Shown piece by piece: positions 1 to 12,457 of a stretch of DNA of 64,000 bases. Each line of letters begins with the position of its first letter. Within the stretch, counting starts at the first letter, position 1. Both the position numbers and the translations under genes were made by a program. Origin of the DNA: Solen grandis (lineage: Eukaryota > Mollusca > Bivalvia > Adapedonta > Solenidae). The stretch spans positions 51,653,417-51,717,416 of the forward strand of contig CM037788.1 in the NCBI GenBank assembly GCA_021229015.1, written 5' to 3'. The notes below the pieces were generated by a model that worked only from the letters and a program-made list of their open reading frames with translations, did no database searches and had not been told where the DNA came from.

Positions 1-2344
1 GGCTACCATTGCAAAGCCTGCTTGTTGCGAATCAGAAAGAAGTGCTAAAGGGTAAACATTAATGTCATTGTCTTGCATGATTTATTAAGATACATAAATG
101 ATTAAAAAAAGAAATGAATCGATTAACCAGGTTGCGTATTTCTTCAAGTATACCAACTGATTGCATTTTGCATATGTAAATTATAGTGACAAGAAATAAT
201 GTGTTTGATTGTAACAGTACAAGCGACAAAATTGCAACACGTTTCCCTTGAATGGGTATAAATTATATAATTTATATGGTTTTATATTTCATTTGTTATC
301 ACAAGTTACAGAACTTTGTTAATAGCAATATGTTACATTTTCAAATTATCATGTTTAATTATATAACGAGACATTTTTTTGGAAAATAACAAATATACAA
401 GAAGTTAAAATAAATATTTTAAAAACGCTCATCTGCAAATGAAATAGTTCACTCATGTGTTTATAATTCATATGTGATACTTCCTTCAGAATTGATATTG
501 GTTTGGTCTTCAAATAATCCCCTAAAATATAGATTCTGTCGAAATACATCCATATTTCTATTTAAAAAATAAACTATTTCAGAGAGATATCATATATTTA
601 AAACTGATTGACATTTTCTTTTGCAATTTAATATATAGAATTTCTATATTCTCAGTGAACATTTACTTACACCTGTTTTCCATAAATAAACAGATCCAGC
701 TAAAGGCACTGTTGATTTCCTATCTCATTGAACAAAAGTAGAAAATAGAGCATTGTGCTTACAGGAGAGTTTACAGGGGAGTGCAGGAAAGGTAATGAGT
801 GATAAAAATGTGGGCTACACTTTCAATTCCACCATTAACAAAGCGACTTAAGAGCGAACCCGTATGTTTCCTCAAGTATGGAAGAATTGCTAAGAAGATA
901 TTTACTCGATAGTCAAGCAGATCGATACTGCATGCATAAGTAGAACTCACTTTAAAGAACGGTGGCCGTTTCAACGTAGCAATCTAAGTCAAGCCTTTTA
1001 CTTATGTACATAATCAATTGTTTTTGTTAGAGGATATTTTCTGATTTGCCGTTTCTGAAATCTGATGAGTATAACTATAATTGTAGACATGTATTCCTTT
1101 CAACTTGTAGCTGTTTGATTTGTGGGTTTAATATTTCAGAAAATATAGGATATATAAAATTTTCCACACAAAAAAAAGATATATTTAAGGATGTTTCATG
1201 TATGCGGCCACAGAATGGTTGATCTTCATGCTGGTCTTGGCGACATTGTAAAGATTATTATAATTATTAATATTATAATATTAATATGCTGGCAGGCAAT
1301 CATCATATACTCTTCATCATGTCCCTTCATTTCAGTGATTTGCGCATTTTCAAATGTCTTTACCTAAATTTGTAAGTACATTTCGTATTTTTCTTATTAT
1401 CTTTAATGATTAAATGATAATGAAATATAAATAATATGCGAGTTAGAGTATCTATGCAGATTGCCCATGTTTAATGGTGTCTAGATTATACTCCTTTAAA
1501 CTATATCTGCATACATATTTCTTTTTATTTTGAAATAATGTTTCAGTGTGAAGCATAACAATTGTTGTAAATGCATTTGATACTAAGCGGGTATTTATCA
1601 ATATAATTATATAATCTTATCGATGATGTCCAGCCTGCTTGAATGCTTGTACAACTATGAATTATTCAAATTTATATATAAATGTACATATATATGTAAA
1701 CCATCTACCAATGGATACAGCTAGTATAGTGTACCTGTTTTGTTGTATATGAGTGTTTTCTACTGAACGGGATACCATACTGTCATTGAAATTTTTTATC
1801 AATATTTTATCAATGTAATTTAGAATCTTGATTGTTTTAGCATTAAATTATAATACATGTTGTTATTTTCCAGTTCTGCTTACTCTTTCTATTATTATTT
1901 CTTCTTCCATTCTTATCTTTATCTTCTTTTTATTCTAATTCTTTACCCCATGTTTTTGTAAAACTGTATCACCTTTTATTTCTGGAAAATATGAAATAGG
2001 TTTTAGATATAATATGTTGTGCATTCCAATTTATTTTTGTTTTAAGTTTTAGACCTTCTTGTCATAAATTCGTGGACAAATTTTCTGTGAGCACATTTAA
2101 ACAGAAAACACGACATGTAGCAGCTTCTTGATATAAGGTTGTACTGAGTAGACTGATCAAAACATTTGTTGTTGTTTTTTTTGCTGTACAAACATTTAAA
2201 TTCTAATTGCTCTAAGGGTAGTATTGATATAAAAGATACGTATGCGTAATTATTGTCCTATATTACATCGACCAAAGACATGTACATTTTGTATAATACG
2301 ATACATATATAACATACATACAAATTGCATGTGGTGTATATAAA

Positions 2345-2375
2345 TCCTCCTCTCTCTCTTTCTCTCTCTCTCTCT
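2345..2375. repeat. (TC)n microsatellite
   Basis: Pyrimidine repeat TCCTCCTCTC followed by TC dinucleotides with one TTT interruption. Confidence 0.9.
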
Positions 2376-2492
2376 GTATTTATTATGACTGTGTGAATTT
2401 TATTAATTTGAAAAAAATATGTTTATAGGGTTTATTATTGTGTTATAGTTTAGAGGTAATCATTTCAGTTAGATAGCTTAGTCCGGCTTATC

Positions 2493-2618
2493 ATGGATGA
2501 AGAGAAGATCCCAAGTGAGAGCACAAGGGAAAACTGTATAGAACCGTTGGACTACTACAAGCAAGCAGGAACGCTATCGGAATGGCAATGCCATAAATCG
2601 AACCCAGAGTGGTATTGA
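2493..2618 (+). CDS. Small coding-like frame, possible terminal exon (41 codons)
   Basis: An ATG-started frame of 41 codons in a GC-richer patch within very AT-rich DNA. It begins MDEEKIPSESTRENCIEPLD and ends in EWQCHKSNPEWY before TGA. Composition is protein-like: acidic and polar, with Trp and Cys and no phenylalanine/isoleucine/lysine runs. The frame stays open upstream of the ATG through LDSLVRLI to an ATCATTTCAG acceptor-like site ending at 2468, so it may be the last exon of a plus-strand gene rather than a free small ORF. I do not recognise the protein. A frame of this length can arise by chance; the shift in composition is the main support. Confidence 0.25.
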   Translation: MDEEKIPSESTRENCIEPLDYYKQAGTLSEWQCHKSNPEWY

Positions 2619-4597
2619 GAAACTTCGAATGTTTACTGTATTTTTCCCACTGCAGTAACATATAGAATGTCTTATATTTGTTTTTATCAATTATCTTGGA
2701 TAATATATTGCAAATATTTTTAATATATTATATATTTATTATGCATACTTATTCTTTCTTTTCTCCCCTGTTAATACATGTATGTTCTTTAAACATGATG
2801 GATGATTTTTACAGCATATTTCTGAAATTGTTATTGCACTAACAAACAGCATAGAAATGTACATTTTATCTTTTTATCATAATTTCGCTTCAGTTTTAAT
2901 CATAATTATGCAATGTATCATAATTATACCTTTTGAATATGGTAAAGTCACATGTTGTTTATTAATTAAGTAAATGGATTTCATAACGAGACGTTCATGG
3001 GGACAAAGAGAACAAAAATTCAAAGGGGGATATTGAAGCATTATTCTAAAATGAGGAGAGAAAATAAGAAAAAAGAATAGAAAGAAGATGGAAGACGAAA
3101 ACGATGATAATAATGATGGTAGTTGTGGTTTTGATGAAGGTTAAACTCGTGAGGAAAATTGTATTCAAGAAAACAGTACAAGCCTTCATTTTTCAAACAA
3201 AGGTTAATATATATGGATATAATAAAATGAACAATATGAAATACTTTCAAAATTTATTTTATAATATCGTATACCCCATATTAAAACAATCGAATATTTA
3301 TCCATAAAATTCAAAATAATAAAATGAAAATATAAAAAAACTAAAAAGGGTGAATTACATATATATATACTTATCATATGCAATATTTGCACTTAATTGA
3401 ACAAAACAAGCATTGCGCTATGATGTTCACAAACTGACTGGATTTACCAAACATAGTACTCACTATAATGTTCTTACTAAATTTGCGATGAGTAAGGAAA
3501 ATATAATGTTTTATTCATAATCGTTTGAAGTTAACTCCTCGTATCTTTCAAATATTAGTACATGTAATATACATGTACATGTACATAGACTTAGAAACAT
3601 AGTAGTTATATGGTTGCAAACTCTTTCAATTATTTTTATTATCATTACATTTGATTTTTTCAAATCGTATCCTATATTTTGTCAGTTCTTTCATTACTAA
3701 CCAACAGAGAAAGCTAGTAAACAATCATGCCAAAATAATGAATAAATAAAAAAAAGAAGAATTGTTAAATGAGCAATAGTTACACTACCCCTAATATAAC
3801 GTTTATCACAAAAAAATAAACACATATCAAATTAAGAAACGGTAATGTTTTCGACCGATTTTGTTCCATTAGGCATATGTATATTATCTACAAATGATTT
3901 GTAGCTTACTTGTATTGAGAAACTAACTCATTACACATTGCACAGCTCACAAGTACCGCCTGTCATAAACAAACCAATGACATCAAATGTATTATCACAT
4001 AACATGATAAAATGACAACATTAAAGTATACATTTACCCACAACTATTTGGGTAAAAACTAAACTATTATCGTATGTTTGCATTTATTAGTATGCTATTG
4101 TTATAAACATATATTTATTTCATTGATTGACAGCCAGCGTATATTTTGTAAATTTTATCTGAGGTATTGAATATATAATCTAGATTCGATGAATTTCATA
4201 TACTATTAAAATATAATTTCAATACTTATATCTTATTCTCGTAATTCCAGAATTCTTTGTTTCGAGAATATTTTATCCATTTACCAAATAAGCATACTGA
4301 CAAATGCAAACTTTTACAGATCATGATAAAAACAAAGACTTGTTTCAAAACGTACCCTGATTTGAAACCGAGAAAAATATTTTGAGACGTAGCAACATGT
4401 GAAAACAATCCCGCACTATATGATACAAAGTCATTTTCAAGAAAAGCGTCATTAACTCTATCTTAAATACTCAAGTGTGGTAGAGCTTTACGTTGTGACG
4501 TTTTGAGTTAATCTTAATATGTTTATTTAAATCTGGAATAATGAATTGACACCAAAGTAACAACACGTAAGTCAAGATAACACTATATAAACAAGTT

Positions 4598-4768
4598 CTA
4601 GTTGTATATTTTCAATAAACATGACGTCATGTTTGCAAGGGTGTCTCCAGATGACGTTATATCAGACTTTGCATCAACAGTGGGATCGTCATCGAATAAA
4701 ACGATCGTTTCCACATGAAACCCCAGCTGCACTAACTGAGTGACAAGACGAAAGTAATCATGAAACAT
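4598..4768 (-). CDS. Small coding-like frame downstream of Hox5 (56 codons)
   Basis: On the minus strand, about 1.15 kb past the Hox5 stop, an ATG-started frame of 56 codons begins MFHDYFRLVTQLVQLGFHVE and continues through TIVLFDDDPTVDAKSDITSS to a TAG at 4600-4598. Balanced residue use and higher GC than the flanks make it look like coding or formerly coding sequence. An in-frame TGA directly precedes the ATG, just after a TTCGTTTCAG acceptor-like site, so it could not extend upstream as an exon in this frame. No domain is recognised. It could be an independent small ORF, a decayed gene or transposon fragment, or chance within conserved noncoding DNA. Confidence 0.25.
   Translation of the reverse strand: MFHDYFRLVTQLVQLGFHVETIVLFDDDPTVDAKSDITSSGDTLANMTSCLLKIYN
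4617..4634. promoter_or_regulatory. Perfect 18-bp palindrome centred on a CRE
   Basis: AAACATGACGTCATGTTT is an exact inverted repeat with TGACGTCA, the full CREB/ATF site, at its centre. It overlaps the end of the small minus-strand frame at 4598-4768. A TATATAAAC box lies about 35 bases away on the plus-strand upstream side, and an ATG falls within the palindrome. The palindrome is visible directly; a binding role is inference. Confidence 0.45.
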
Positions 4769-5003
4769 TCACTGAAACGAACAACATCCGAAAAACACAT
4801 ACACGGTTTTGACTTAGTGGAGAATTTAGGAAATGCGTCTTAAAGCAAGTTTAAAACCCTACCACATAAAGGAAGAGACATAATAACATATTACCTTTGG
4901 CTCCTTTTCATATATATATATTTGGTTCACGAAACATCTGACCATGAGTAAGAACACAAAAGATGATTAAAATATATACCCAATCATACGATATTTAGTA
5001 ATT

Positions 5004-5918
5004 TTTATTAACTTTTTTTGCACCAACAAGATACGCCCATTCTTAAACTGAATTTCGACATCCTGGCAAACAACATGCATCAATACAGTATCAATAAAGA
5101 AGAATCATAACTGACACAAAATGGTATTTCTGGATCACGTTGGTAAATGGGGCAATAAATGCTGTTACGTCAAAGGTAGGTCTGATATAATTTTATACAG
5201 AAAATAAATGGAAATAAACCCAACGAAAATAATAAAAGAGCACCGTAGAAATCCAAACACAGACACGTTTCTAGCACATGCAGGATCAGACAGTGGCAGC
5301 GAAATATGTAAACAAAATGTTCGGAAAGAAAAAAAGACTTAAAAAGAAAAACAACAACAAAAAAACCTAGCCACTTAGATCTACACTTGTAAGTGTTATT
5401 AGTCGCTTTTTGCTCCCTTATTCAAATTCAAGGTGAACTTAAAATCAAATAAAAAATAAAGATAAAATAATTACTGAAATCATTGTTCTTCTATCCTATA
5501 GTTATTTTAACGTAAATACCTAATATACATTATCTCACAGAATTTTAGTCATTTTGTGTTTGATTTTGTAAAGAAAAAATACGCAAGAACACATACATAT
5601 CTGAGTTCCACTCTGAAAATTTCATAATTCAATACTGCATGAAGAAGAAGAAGATGATTCACGTCAACTGCAGGTTTCATATTTCAAACGTTTCTATTAC
5701 TGGCAAGTAATCCTTCCATCACTTAACCTGAACCCTTTTCGATTAAAGCTCGTAAGCCATACAAAATACAGTATCATTGCTTCTTTGGCTAACACCAGCT
5801 TTTTATAGACCACGATGAATGTCTTGACGAGGCCATTTTCTGCTCAGAAGCGGGATGCTGTGTTTATGCTTTCTTTAGATAATGTTTGAAATGGTTCTTC
5901 ATTTAAAGCAAACACTCG
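5004..5918 (-). other. Hox5 3' UTR region with candidate poly(A) signals
   Basis: Downstream of the TGA on the minus strand, the nearest variant signal is TATAAA (plus 5802-5807, about 110 bases after the stop). The first canonical AATAAA I find is at plus 5004-5009 (read TTTATT on the plus strand), which would give a 3' UTR of about 0.9 kb. The region is AT-rich with a CAA/AAC-rich stretch near 5345-5368 and has no open frame of interest. The true cleavage site cannot be decided from sequence alone. Confidence 0.35.
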
Positions 5919-6244
5919 TCACATATGTTGTTGCACCGCTGCGGCCGCAGCAGCCGCTTGGGCCGCGGCTGCCTCTTTGGCTCGCTCTTGGGCCGCCTTC
6001 TCCAGGGCATTACAAATGTTCATATTCTTGGCTATATGCGACAGTTTGTGCTCTTTTTTCCACTTCATTCTCCGATTTTGAAACCAAATTTTGATTTGGC
6101 GTTCTGTTAAGTTCAACGCATGCGCAATTTCAATTCTTCGTCTTCGAGTTAGATATTTGTTGTAGTGAAATTCTTTTTCAAGTTCCAGTGTTTGATGCCT
6201 TGTATATGAAGTTCTTGATCTCTTGGATTCTCCATCGTTGCCCT
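5919..6244 (-). CDS. Hox5: Hox5 (Scr-class) homeobox gene, last coding exon with homeodomain
   Basis: This exon encodes residues 181-288 in the two-exon form. A TTTTCAG acceptor precedes 6244, and the split codon G|AG gives Glu181. The homeodomain spans residues 187-246, starting [20 protein letters not shown]. It has [19 protein letters not shown] in helices 1-2 and [16 protein letters not shown] in helix 3, with Trp48, Gln50 and Asn51 at residues 234, 236 and 237, as in Antp-class DNA-binding helices. The flank just after it, [10 protein letters not shown], is what I associate with lophotrochozoan Hox5. It differs from the Antp, Lox5 and Dfd/Hox4 flanks I know. An alanine-rich tail (E/K/A heptad-like, then a seven-alanine run) ends in VQQHM and TGA at 5921-5919. 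The linker from YPWM to the homeodomain is only 13 residues without the optional exon at 14402-14446. Hox5 is more likely than Lox5 or Hox4; a tree would settle it. Confidence 0.95.
6048..6227 (-). other. Hox5: Homeobox (60 codons) of Hox5
   Basis: This is the exact homeodomain-coding segment, placed by the invariant Tyr8, Trp48, Phe49, Gln50, Asn51 and Arg53. TGG for Trp48 falls at 6086-6084. No intron interrupts the homeobox, as is usual for Hox genes. All 60 positions are open, with no missing key residue, so the domain should be functional. Confidence 0.95.
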
Positions 6245-8489
6245 CTGAAAATACATGAAAAAAAACAACATTAATAAAACAAACGTACTCAGCTTTTTTT
6301 ACCGAAATATCTCGGCTGGCTGTCTAGTTATAGCAGAAAAAATGGCGTTAACAAATTTCTTTCTGCATGTAAAAGATGAAGACGATTCCTAAAAAAAGAC
6401 AACTCTTTTGTTTTGTTTACAATTGCAGGGGCTGATTTTTGCATGGGCTAATGTGATAACCAGTGTCTGCTCCCGTATTTGGTTATGAATAATTTATGAG
6501 GCAAACATTACTTTTTCCAGGGCATCGATTTTTTTTAACCTCGCGGGAATAAAAGCTATATACATTGGCAAAATAAACAACAACAAACTACTAGCCATAT
6601 TATTCACATATATTTTTATTACTAAAAAATTATGTCAAAAATTTTAGTGTTGCATTTTATATATATATTTGTCAAAAATAAACGCATTATATCATTTGTA
6701 AACAACTGCAATGAACATTTCTGTTTATTCAATTAACATTGCATGTTTGAAACACATATAACACATATATATCAGATTTCTTTTTTTTTCTGAAGTGCAT
6801 TCACAGCCAGCATTAACAAGCGAGAAGTAGCAATATGTAAATGCATTGAAACAATGCATTTCATTAAATAAATATGTGAGCAAGCATTAAATTCATAGCT
6901 TTATTGGATCTTCCATAATCATCCGAATTCAATAGAAATATGAACCTAGAATGCATTAACATATTCATATTCGAGTTATTATATATCAATGAGCCTGGTA
7001 TGTAAATTATAAATATTACCTGCGTACTTGTCAATCGATTAAATGTCAAGTTTTGTACGTTCTCTGTATATAATTAAAATACTTCAATCACTTTTGTATT
7101 TTTGTGATTATTTAAATTGCATAAAAAGAAAAACGATTGTGATATTCTTTTTCAATGCATACATGCTTATCATTTGTCTTAAATTCTAAAATTAAATTGC
7201 ATTAGATTCATGAAATATATTTGCATTATATTAACTTAAAAAAGAAGTAAAATAAGAAATATTAAACAAATATAGCTGTAACATTTATATATTTACTTTT
7301 GAACTTTGTTATTCAGTAAAATGCAATAGTCGCTTTCTAATAAATGTAACCAAGAAGTTTTTTATAAGTAGGAAGTCCAGTCATTTTACTGTATGCCATA
7401 TTTTAAACATGGTATTGAAACTAAAATACCCAAAGTTTGCAAAGCACCACCGGCTATTTTCCCATAGAGTCAAATGAAAACACATGTTTAATGTAATGCT
7501 ATGTACCTGAAAGGAAAGCGTTACCTGGCCATCATTTTTACGCATAGTTTTTGTCAAAATGATAGAAAAGAGATTCAAAAATGAGTTACAACGATTTAGC
7601 CAATTCCTGTCTTTATTTGGCAAATTCACAAAAGTGTGTTTTTTGCAAGAAATGGCATTTTATAAATGGAAGTTAAATCTTGTGATCAATACAGAAAAAA
7701 TGACCATAAACAGGTCAACATCGTTACAAACATCCTTAAAAGTATTCCATTTAGAAAACAGGAATATTTGAAGATCAAAGTTCTGAATTTAGCTGACTTT
7801 AAATTTTAAGGTGTTTTCTCAAAATTTCGCACTTTCTAATTATGATTAATTCCCAGTATTGAGGATCCGAAAGGTTTATTTTTTGTAACTGGTAGTAAGT
7901 TTGGTACATAAACAATACTTCTGCATAAAAGCAAGATTTGTTTTAATGTAAGATTTAATGTAGCATGCCTTTAAAGTCGCTTGTCTAAGCATGAAACGCT
8001 ACGGGAAAATAGCGGATGGTGCTTAGCAAACTTTGAGTAGTATATATTTAATTTTTTATAGATACGATTCTAGTAATTTTGTTAATTTATAATAAATGGT
8101 TAACACATTTTCAATTAGCAAAATACTACGTGTATATATTATATCCGACAATGTATATTTCGTATATGGTATTAAAGAAAAGAATATTATTATATTTAAG
8201 TAAAACATCAATTTATAATGTTAATTTTACATAAAGGCATATTATCATATCTACATGTATTCAATATAATCAAATTACTTAAATTGTTTAGATAAAGTAC
8301 CTTATACGCCAAATGGACTCGGTGTCTATATTAAGTACATTTAAATTATAAAAGTGACATTTATGCTCATTGGGCAAGGTCTTTATACTAAACACACGTA
8401 TATCGATTTCATTTCCTAATTACGATAATGTTTTATAACACCACTGGTCATACTAAAGAATTATCTTATCTTATCATGTACATTTTTAT

Positions 8490-8800
8490 TATTTACAGAA
8501 TGTCATAACCGCATGTCCCTATAATTCATTTTTTAAACATCCCCTCATTAACAAAATACTGTGTGTAAATTTGACAAGCGTTACGACAGTTGTTGTTTTA
8601 CAGACGCCCGCAGCTCATTAAAAGGCAATAAATGACATTAATGTCTAATGTAGTTTTTTGTTTTATGCATGATGACGGCGAGTTTGAAGAATGACAAGCT
8701 CATAAGGAATTGTTTAAGCAGCCCCGCGCAATACCTGGTTAAATCTGGTCTATTTAATGATTGCACATTACCCGATTTTACATTGACAAAGGGTTCTATG
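8490..8800. promoter_or_regulatory. Candidate intronic regulatory island with clustered homeodomain motifs
   Basis: A GC-richer interval in the intron with several homeodomain-type cores: CATTAAAAGG, CAATAAATGACATTAATG, TTTTATGCATGATGAC and TTTAATGATTGC. Several include TGAT half-sites usable by PBC/Hox pairs. There is no coding frame. Inferred enhancer only. Confidence 0.25.
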
Positions 8801-8849
8801 GATATGAAGATATTTGTTCATGGTAAAACAGGGTATTTTTAAAATTCAT

Positions 8850-8880
8850 ATCCAAATACTGTAGAGCTACATATTTGGAT
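8850..8880. repeat. Near-perfect short hairpin in Hox5 intron
   Basis: A 15-base arm (ATCCAAATACTGTAG), a 2-base AG loop and a 14-base arm (CTACATATTTGGAT) pair completely except for one bulged C. The loop is too tight for a typical miRNA precursor. It may be a cruciform-prone site or the remnant of a small inverted-repeat element. Confidence 0.5.
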
Positions 8881-11389
8881 TCGTTTTTTTTTCTTGGCTT
8901 GATTTCTTTATTGAAATCTTTAAATATTTTTGTGAAAGATTTCCCTCGATGGTATCATGTCATTGGGTAAAAACGTTAAACAGAAAAATCTTGATTTCAT
9001 TCACAGCTATATTGGGGAATATAGTTCATATTCTTCATGAAAAAAGAGCAAAATTCCATGTTTGCAAGTAAATTTGAATAAGGTTTCTCATATAATATAT
9101 AAGCTTTTAATCTGATTTTATATCATATATGATATTTTTGAAAATTAATCATGAGACCTGGATCAGATTATAATTTCGAGCTAGATTTAATCATAATTTC
9201 AAGAAACATGCGTTATCTTCGCCTAAATATTCAATTACTTTCTCGTATTCCGGTATAAGTCGAAAATGGCGCTACGAAGTCCCATGTTGAATAGTCATTG
9301 AACAAATTAATGATCCGAGACAGGCAATCCTCGACCATGAAACAAAGACCTTACCCAATGGCTTTATCCCCATCATAGTGTAACTGTTTGGTTCCAGCAT
9401 ATATATGGCTTCTATGTTTTATCTTCCAAAAGGACTATAAGAATGCAATTTTTGACAATGAAGCCTAATCTTTTAACTTTCCCATTATCAAAATCCTTTA
9501 CATAAACAATCATTGTCAGAAATGATGCGACAATTAACTGTTTTATTATTTTTTTAGACTTTTTTTTTCTTTTCCTGTATGACACTGTTTTCTACAACGC
9601 TTGTCAAAAGATTTGAAAAAGAGATGATATACGGTACTTTACATTTTAGACTATTAAAGATCAATACAAAATGAATTGCATAGATAAATTTGCAATATCT
9701 TTTGACAGAATGTTTATTAAGTATACAGAAATTTCAGATTGAAAGTGTTGTGGAAACGGGGTGAAAAGTTCGAGAAAATAAATTTTCACTTTTGACTTTT
9801 TCATTCTGAATTTACCGTAAACTCTGAGAACAAAATATACGGTTTCTATCGATTGAAAGTTTAATTCTGGCAGTAGACAGATGCTTTGTCTAAAGACAAT
9901 GTTTTGATTTATCTACATTATATAATTGAGCACATATCCGAACACTGGTTTAAGAGGAGATCCATTTATCATGGCTTTGAATTAGATACTGGTGTGTCAG
10001 TCAAGAGATAGTCTCAGTTAAAGTATTTAGGTTAGCAGAATTTGAAAGAAATCGAATCAAGCAAAAACAAGCATAGATTTAAAACGAGCCATGGCTGAAG
10101 AATGGTGGAATTTATTGTTTTTGGCATGAAACTGGTAGTGTTGCATGTAGTAAGAGGTCTAGAGTTTGTTCGAGTTCTATATTAGATTAAATAAAGTCGA
10201 CTCAAAGAGTTACGCAGATGCGATCTCTGAATCGTATACATGTACAATAAGTGGGCGAACATTGCATTATACATGGCGTGGGGATTATTCAAATATCTTG
10301 GTTATGTCTCCAGAGGTTCCACCGGGTCGATGCACGGAAGGAAGTATAGAGTATAAATAAAACTGACGAATGTCCCCAGAAAATGTATCAGAACTTGTGA
10401 CGTGACCCGAAGGAACTTCCTTTGACATAACAATAAAAATCTTAGAACTTCGGAATTTTATTAAAAAATCTGTTCAGATTAATTTCAATTTTGAGTAGGA
10501 TAAATTTTGCAAAAACTAAAACTCTTAAATAAAAAAAAACAATTTTTTTTGCCTTTATCAAAAAGGAAACAATTTAACAAGCGATAAAAAATACCAAATA
10601 AAAATGTAGATTTATATCATTCTCAAGAAACACCAGCTAAAACTTAAAACAACTTAGGGGCGATTGAACCAAGTTTGTCGTTTTTTATCCAGCTATCAAA
10701 TCTAACCACCCGTGTAGGTGTGAATATCAAAAAAGTGCAACTGTTCTGGTACTTCTTGTCGAAAAAAAAAGATTGCGGTAAAGTTACGGTATGCCTCTAT
10801 ATGACCAGCTATAATGATGAAAACGGGACACAGCCAAACCAAACAGTAATAAAGGTGTACACCCGACTGTTTTGTAATTGATAGCTGCTTTCTGAAGGAA
10901 CATTAAACCTAGGCTGAGTATAGATTACTCTAGTCATCGTGAGGTTGTAAAACTGAAAGACACCCCAAGACCTTAAGAAGTCGACAACATGAAGAATGAT
11001 CTTGAATTATTCTTCTAGTAACATGACCTACAGAGAAACACATGTTTACGGACATACTTATCAAAAATGTTAGCGCATCTTTGCTCTGCATTTGTAAAAA
11101 TGCTTTGAAAGTTCTATGAATTGTTTAATTTTCACGCAAAATTATCTTTTTCCTATATCAGCTCTATATAATCACTGAAACCCTTGAACATAATTACAAT
11201 ATCGTTATTTCAATTGGATGTAAGCAATTTGAATACAATCTTGAAGACGCGAAGACATAATATACAAACAGCGTGTATATTATTTAGGCAGTATATAGTG
11301 GTGAAACTAGAAGTATTTCACCGACACCAGATTGAAATGATTAATGCTTGATATTTAACGCAAATCCTGAATCAGTTTACACCTATGCT

Positions 11390-11720
11390 TAGCCACTGTC
11401 ATTGGAGATCAACGTCCTTTCACGTCGTCTGACGTCTCTGAGCATTGTGAAAATCAATACGAACAGTCAGGGCTTATGATATAACACGCTCGGTCCTTCA
11501 AACTATTTTCTTTGATGTTATATTCACATTGTGTCTCTATTAAATTTGTGAAGCTTAGCTTGAATTATTAGACACGGTGTCTGTAAATTGCCTTTCTCCT
11601 GCTGTCCGAACTATATAGTCTTGGCGCTGAAGCCACAAATGAACAGGGGAGGACACAGTTAGCTCACGGTCCATTAACTTCTTGTTTAAAGCATCCTGTA
11701 GCGAGGAGTAGAATTGTGTT
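11390..11720. promoter_or_regulatory. Candidate intronic regulatory island (GC-richer)
   Basis: About 330 bases of more balanced composition between AT-rich flanks, with CGTCGTCTGACGTCTCTGAG near 11425, and an AGCTCACGG and CCATTAAC block near 11665. No open frame. The composition shift suggests constrained noncoding DNA but does not prove it. Confidence 0.2.
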
Positions 11721-12457
11721 TACATACCGATGTAAACGGTCCTGTGTGATATTCTGAATTTTGAATAATGATATTACAAAGTTTTAGTCTGTATGAATTT
11801 TACAGTGGAAAAAATAAAATGATATATGTGAGATTTAGCCAGTTTTCTTGGCTTTGAAAAAAAGATTCACCGAAAAGATAGATGTGCGATAAAAACAAAC
11901 GAGTACATCTTTATAATAGACGAAGAGAAGAAGAAGAAGAGGAAGAGTTTGCTTAAAGAGTATATGAGGATATCCTATCAATTAAATGCTTCCTCGTCAA
12001 TGTGTTGAATATCCTTTGAACTAAAATGATAATATATATGCAATGATACTTAAAAAATATGTCAAATATGTCAAATCAGTGAATATCATATTAACTATTA
12101 TTAATATAAAATGCTGTCCTCTTGTTTTCTGAAATGATGAACCTGTTCATTGCTGACATATATCAATCCCAGTATAACTGGTAAGCAGCTAGGAAAGGCA
12201 GGTGAAAGCTTATGTTTCAAGTATGACACCTTTATTAACGATGGAACGAATGACCCGAAAGACAAACGTAATATAGAAAGTACGTTGCTTTCGGTAAAAA
12301 AAAAACAAGGGTGTGTATTACATAAAACTGCAGAATTGAGCAATGAAACGCATATTTTAAAAAGGTGATACATTTTTATTGCAAGTAAATTAGTGCATTT
12401 TGCCCTGCCATATCTAGTTTCTAAAGGTGGCAGGACCGGGTGCACAATAAAAGTAAA

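Larger units (their letters stand above)
1..4597. other. Intergenic flank 3-prime of Hox5
   Basis: AT-rich DNA on the side where Hox4 would be expected in a collinear cluster. It contains a (TC)n microsatellite, a purine-rich stretch (3044-3110), short ACATGT repeats near 3560-3585 and one compact coding-like frame on the plus strand (2493-2618). I looked for the mature miR-10 sequence, usually found between Hox4 and Hox5, and did not see it on either strand. The remaining frames are short and low in complexity. Confidence 0.6.

Noticed and set aside
1..54. Possible exon end at the window edge (ATIAKPACCESERSAKG then GTAAAC)
   Set aside because: Too short to judge at the window edge, and its phase does not join in frame with the plus-strand exon-like segment at 2469.
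1..5918. miR-10, expected between Hox4 and Hox5
   Set aside because: No match to the mature miR-10 sequence was seen on either strand by eye. It may lie beyond coordinate 1.
6490..6499. Recurring TAATTTATG words across the window as a regulatory code
   Set aside because: With about two-thirds A+T, several occurrences in 64 kb are expected by chance. Only local clusters in GC-richer islands were kept.
9345..9360. Donor-like GGGTAAGG on the minus strand in the Hox5 intron
   Set aside because: No acceptor with a pyrimidine tract at a sensible distance and no coding-like segment beside it.
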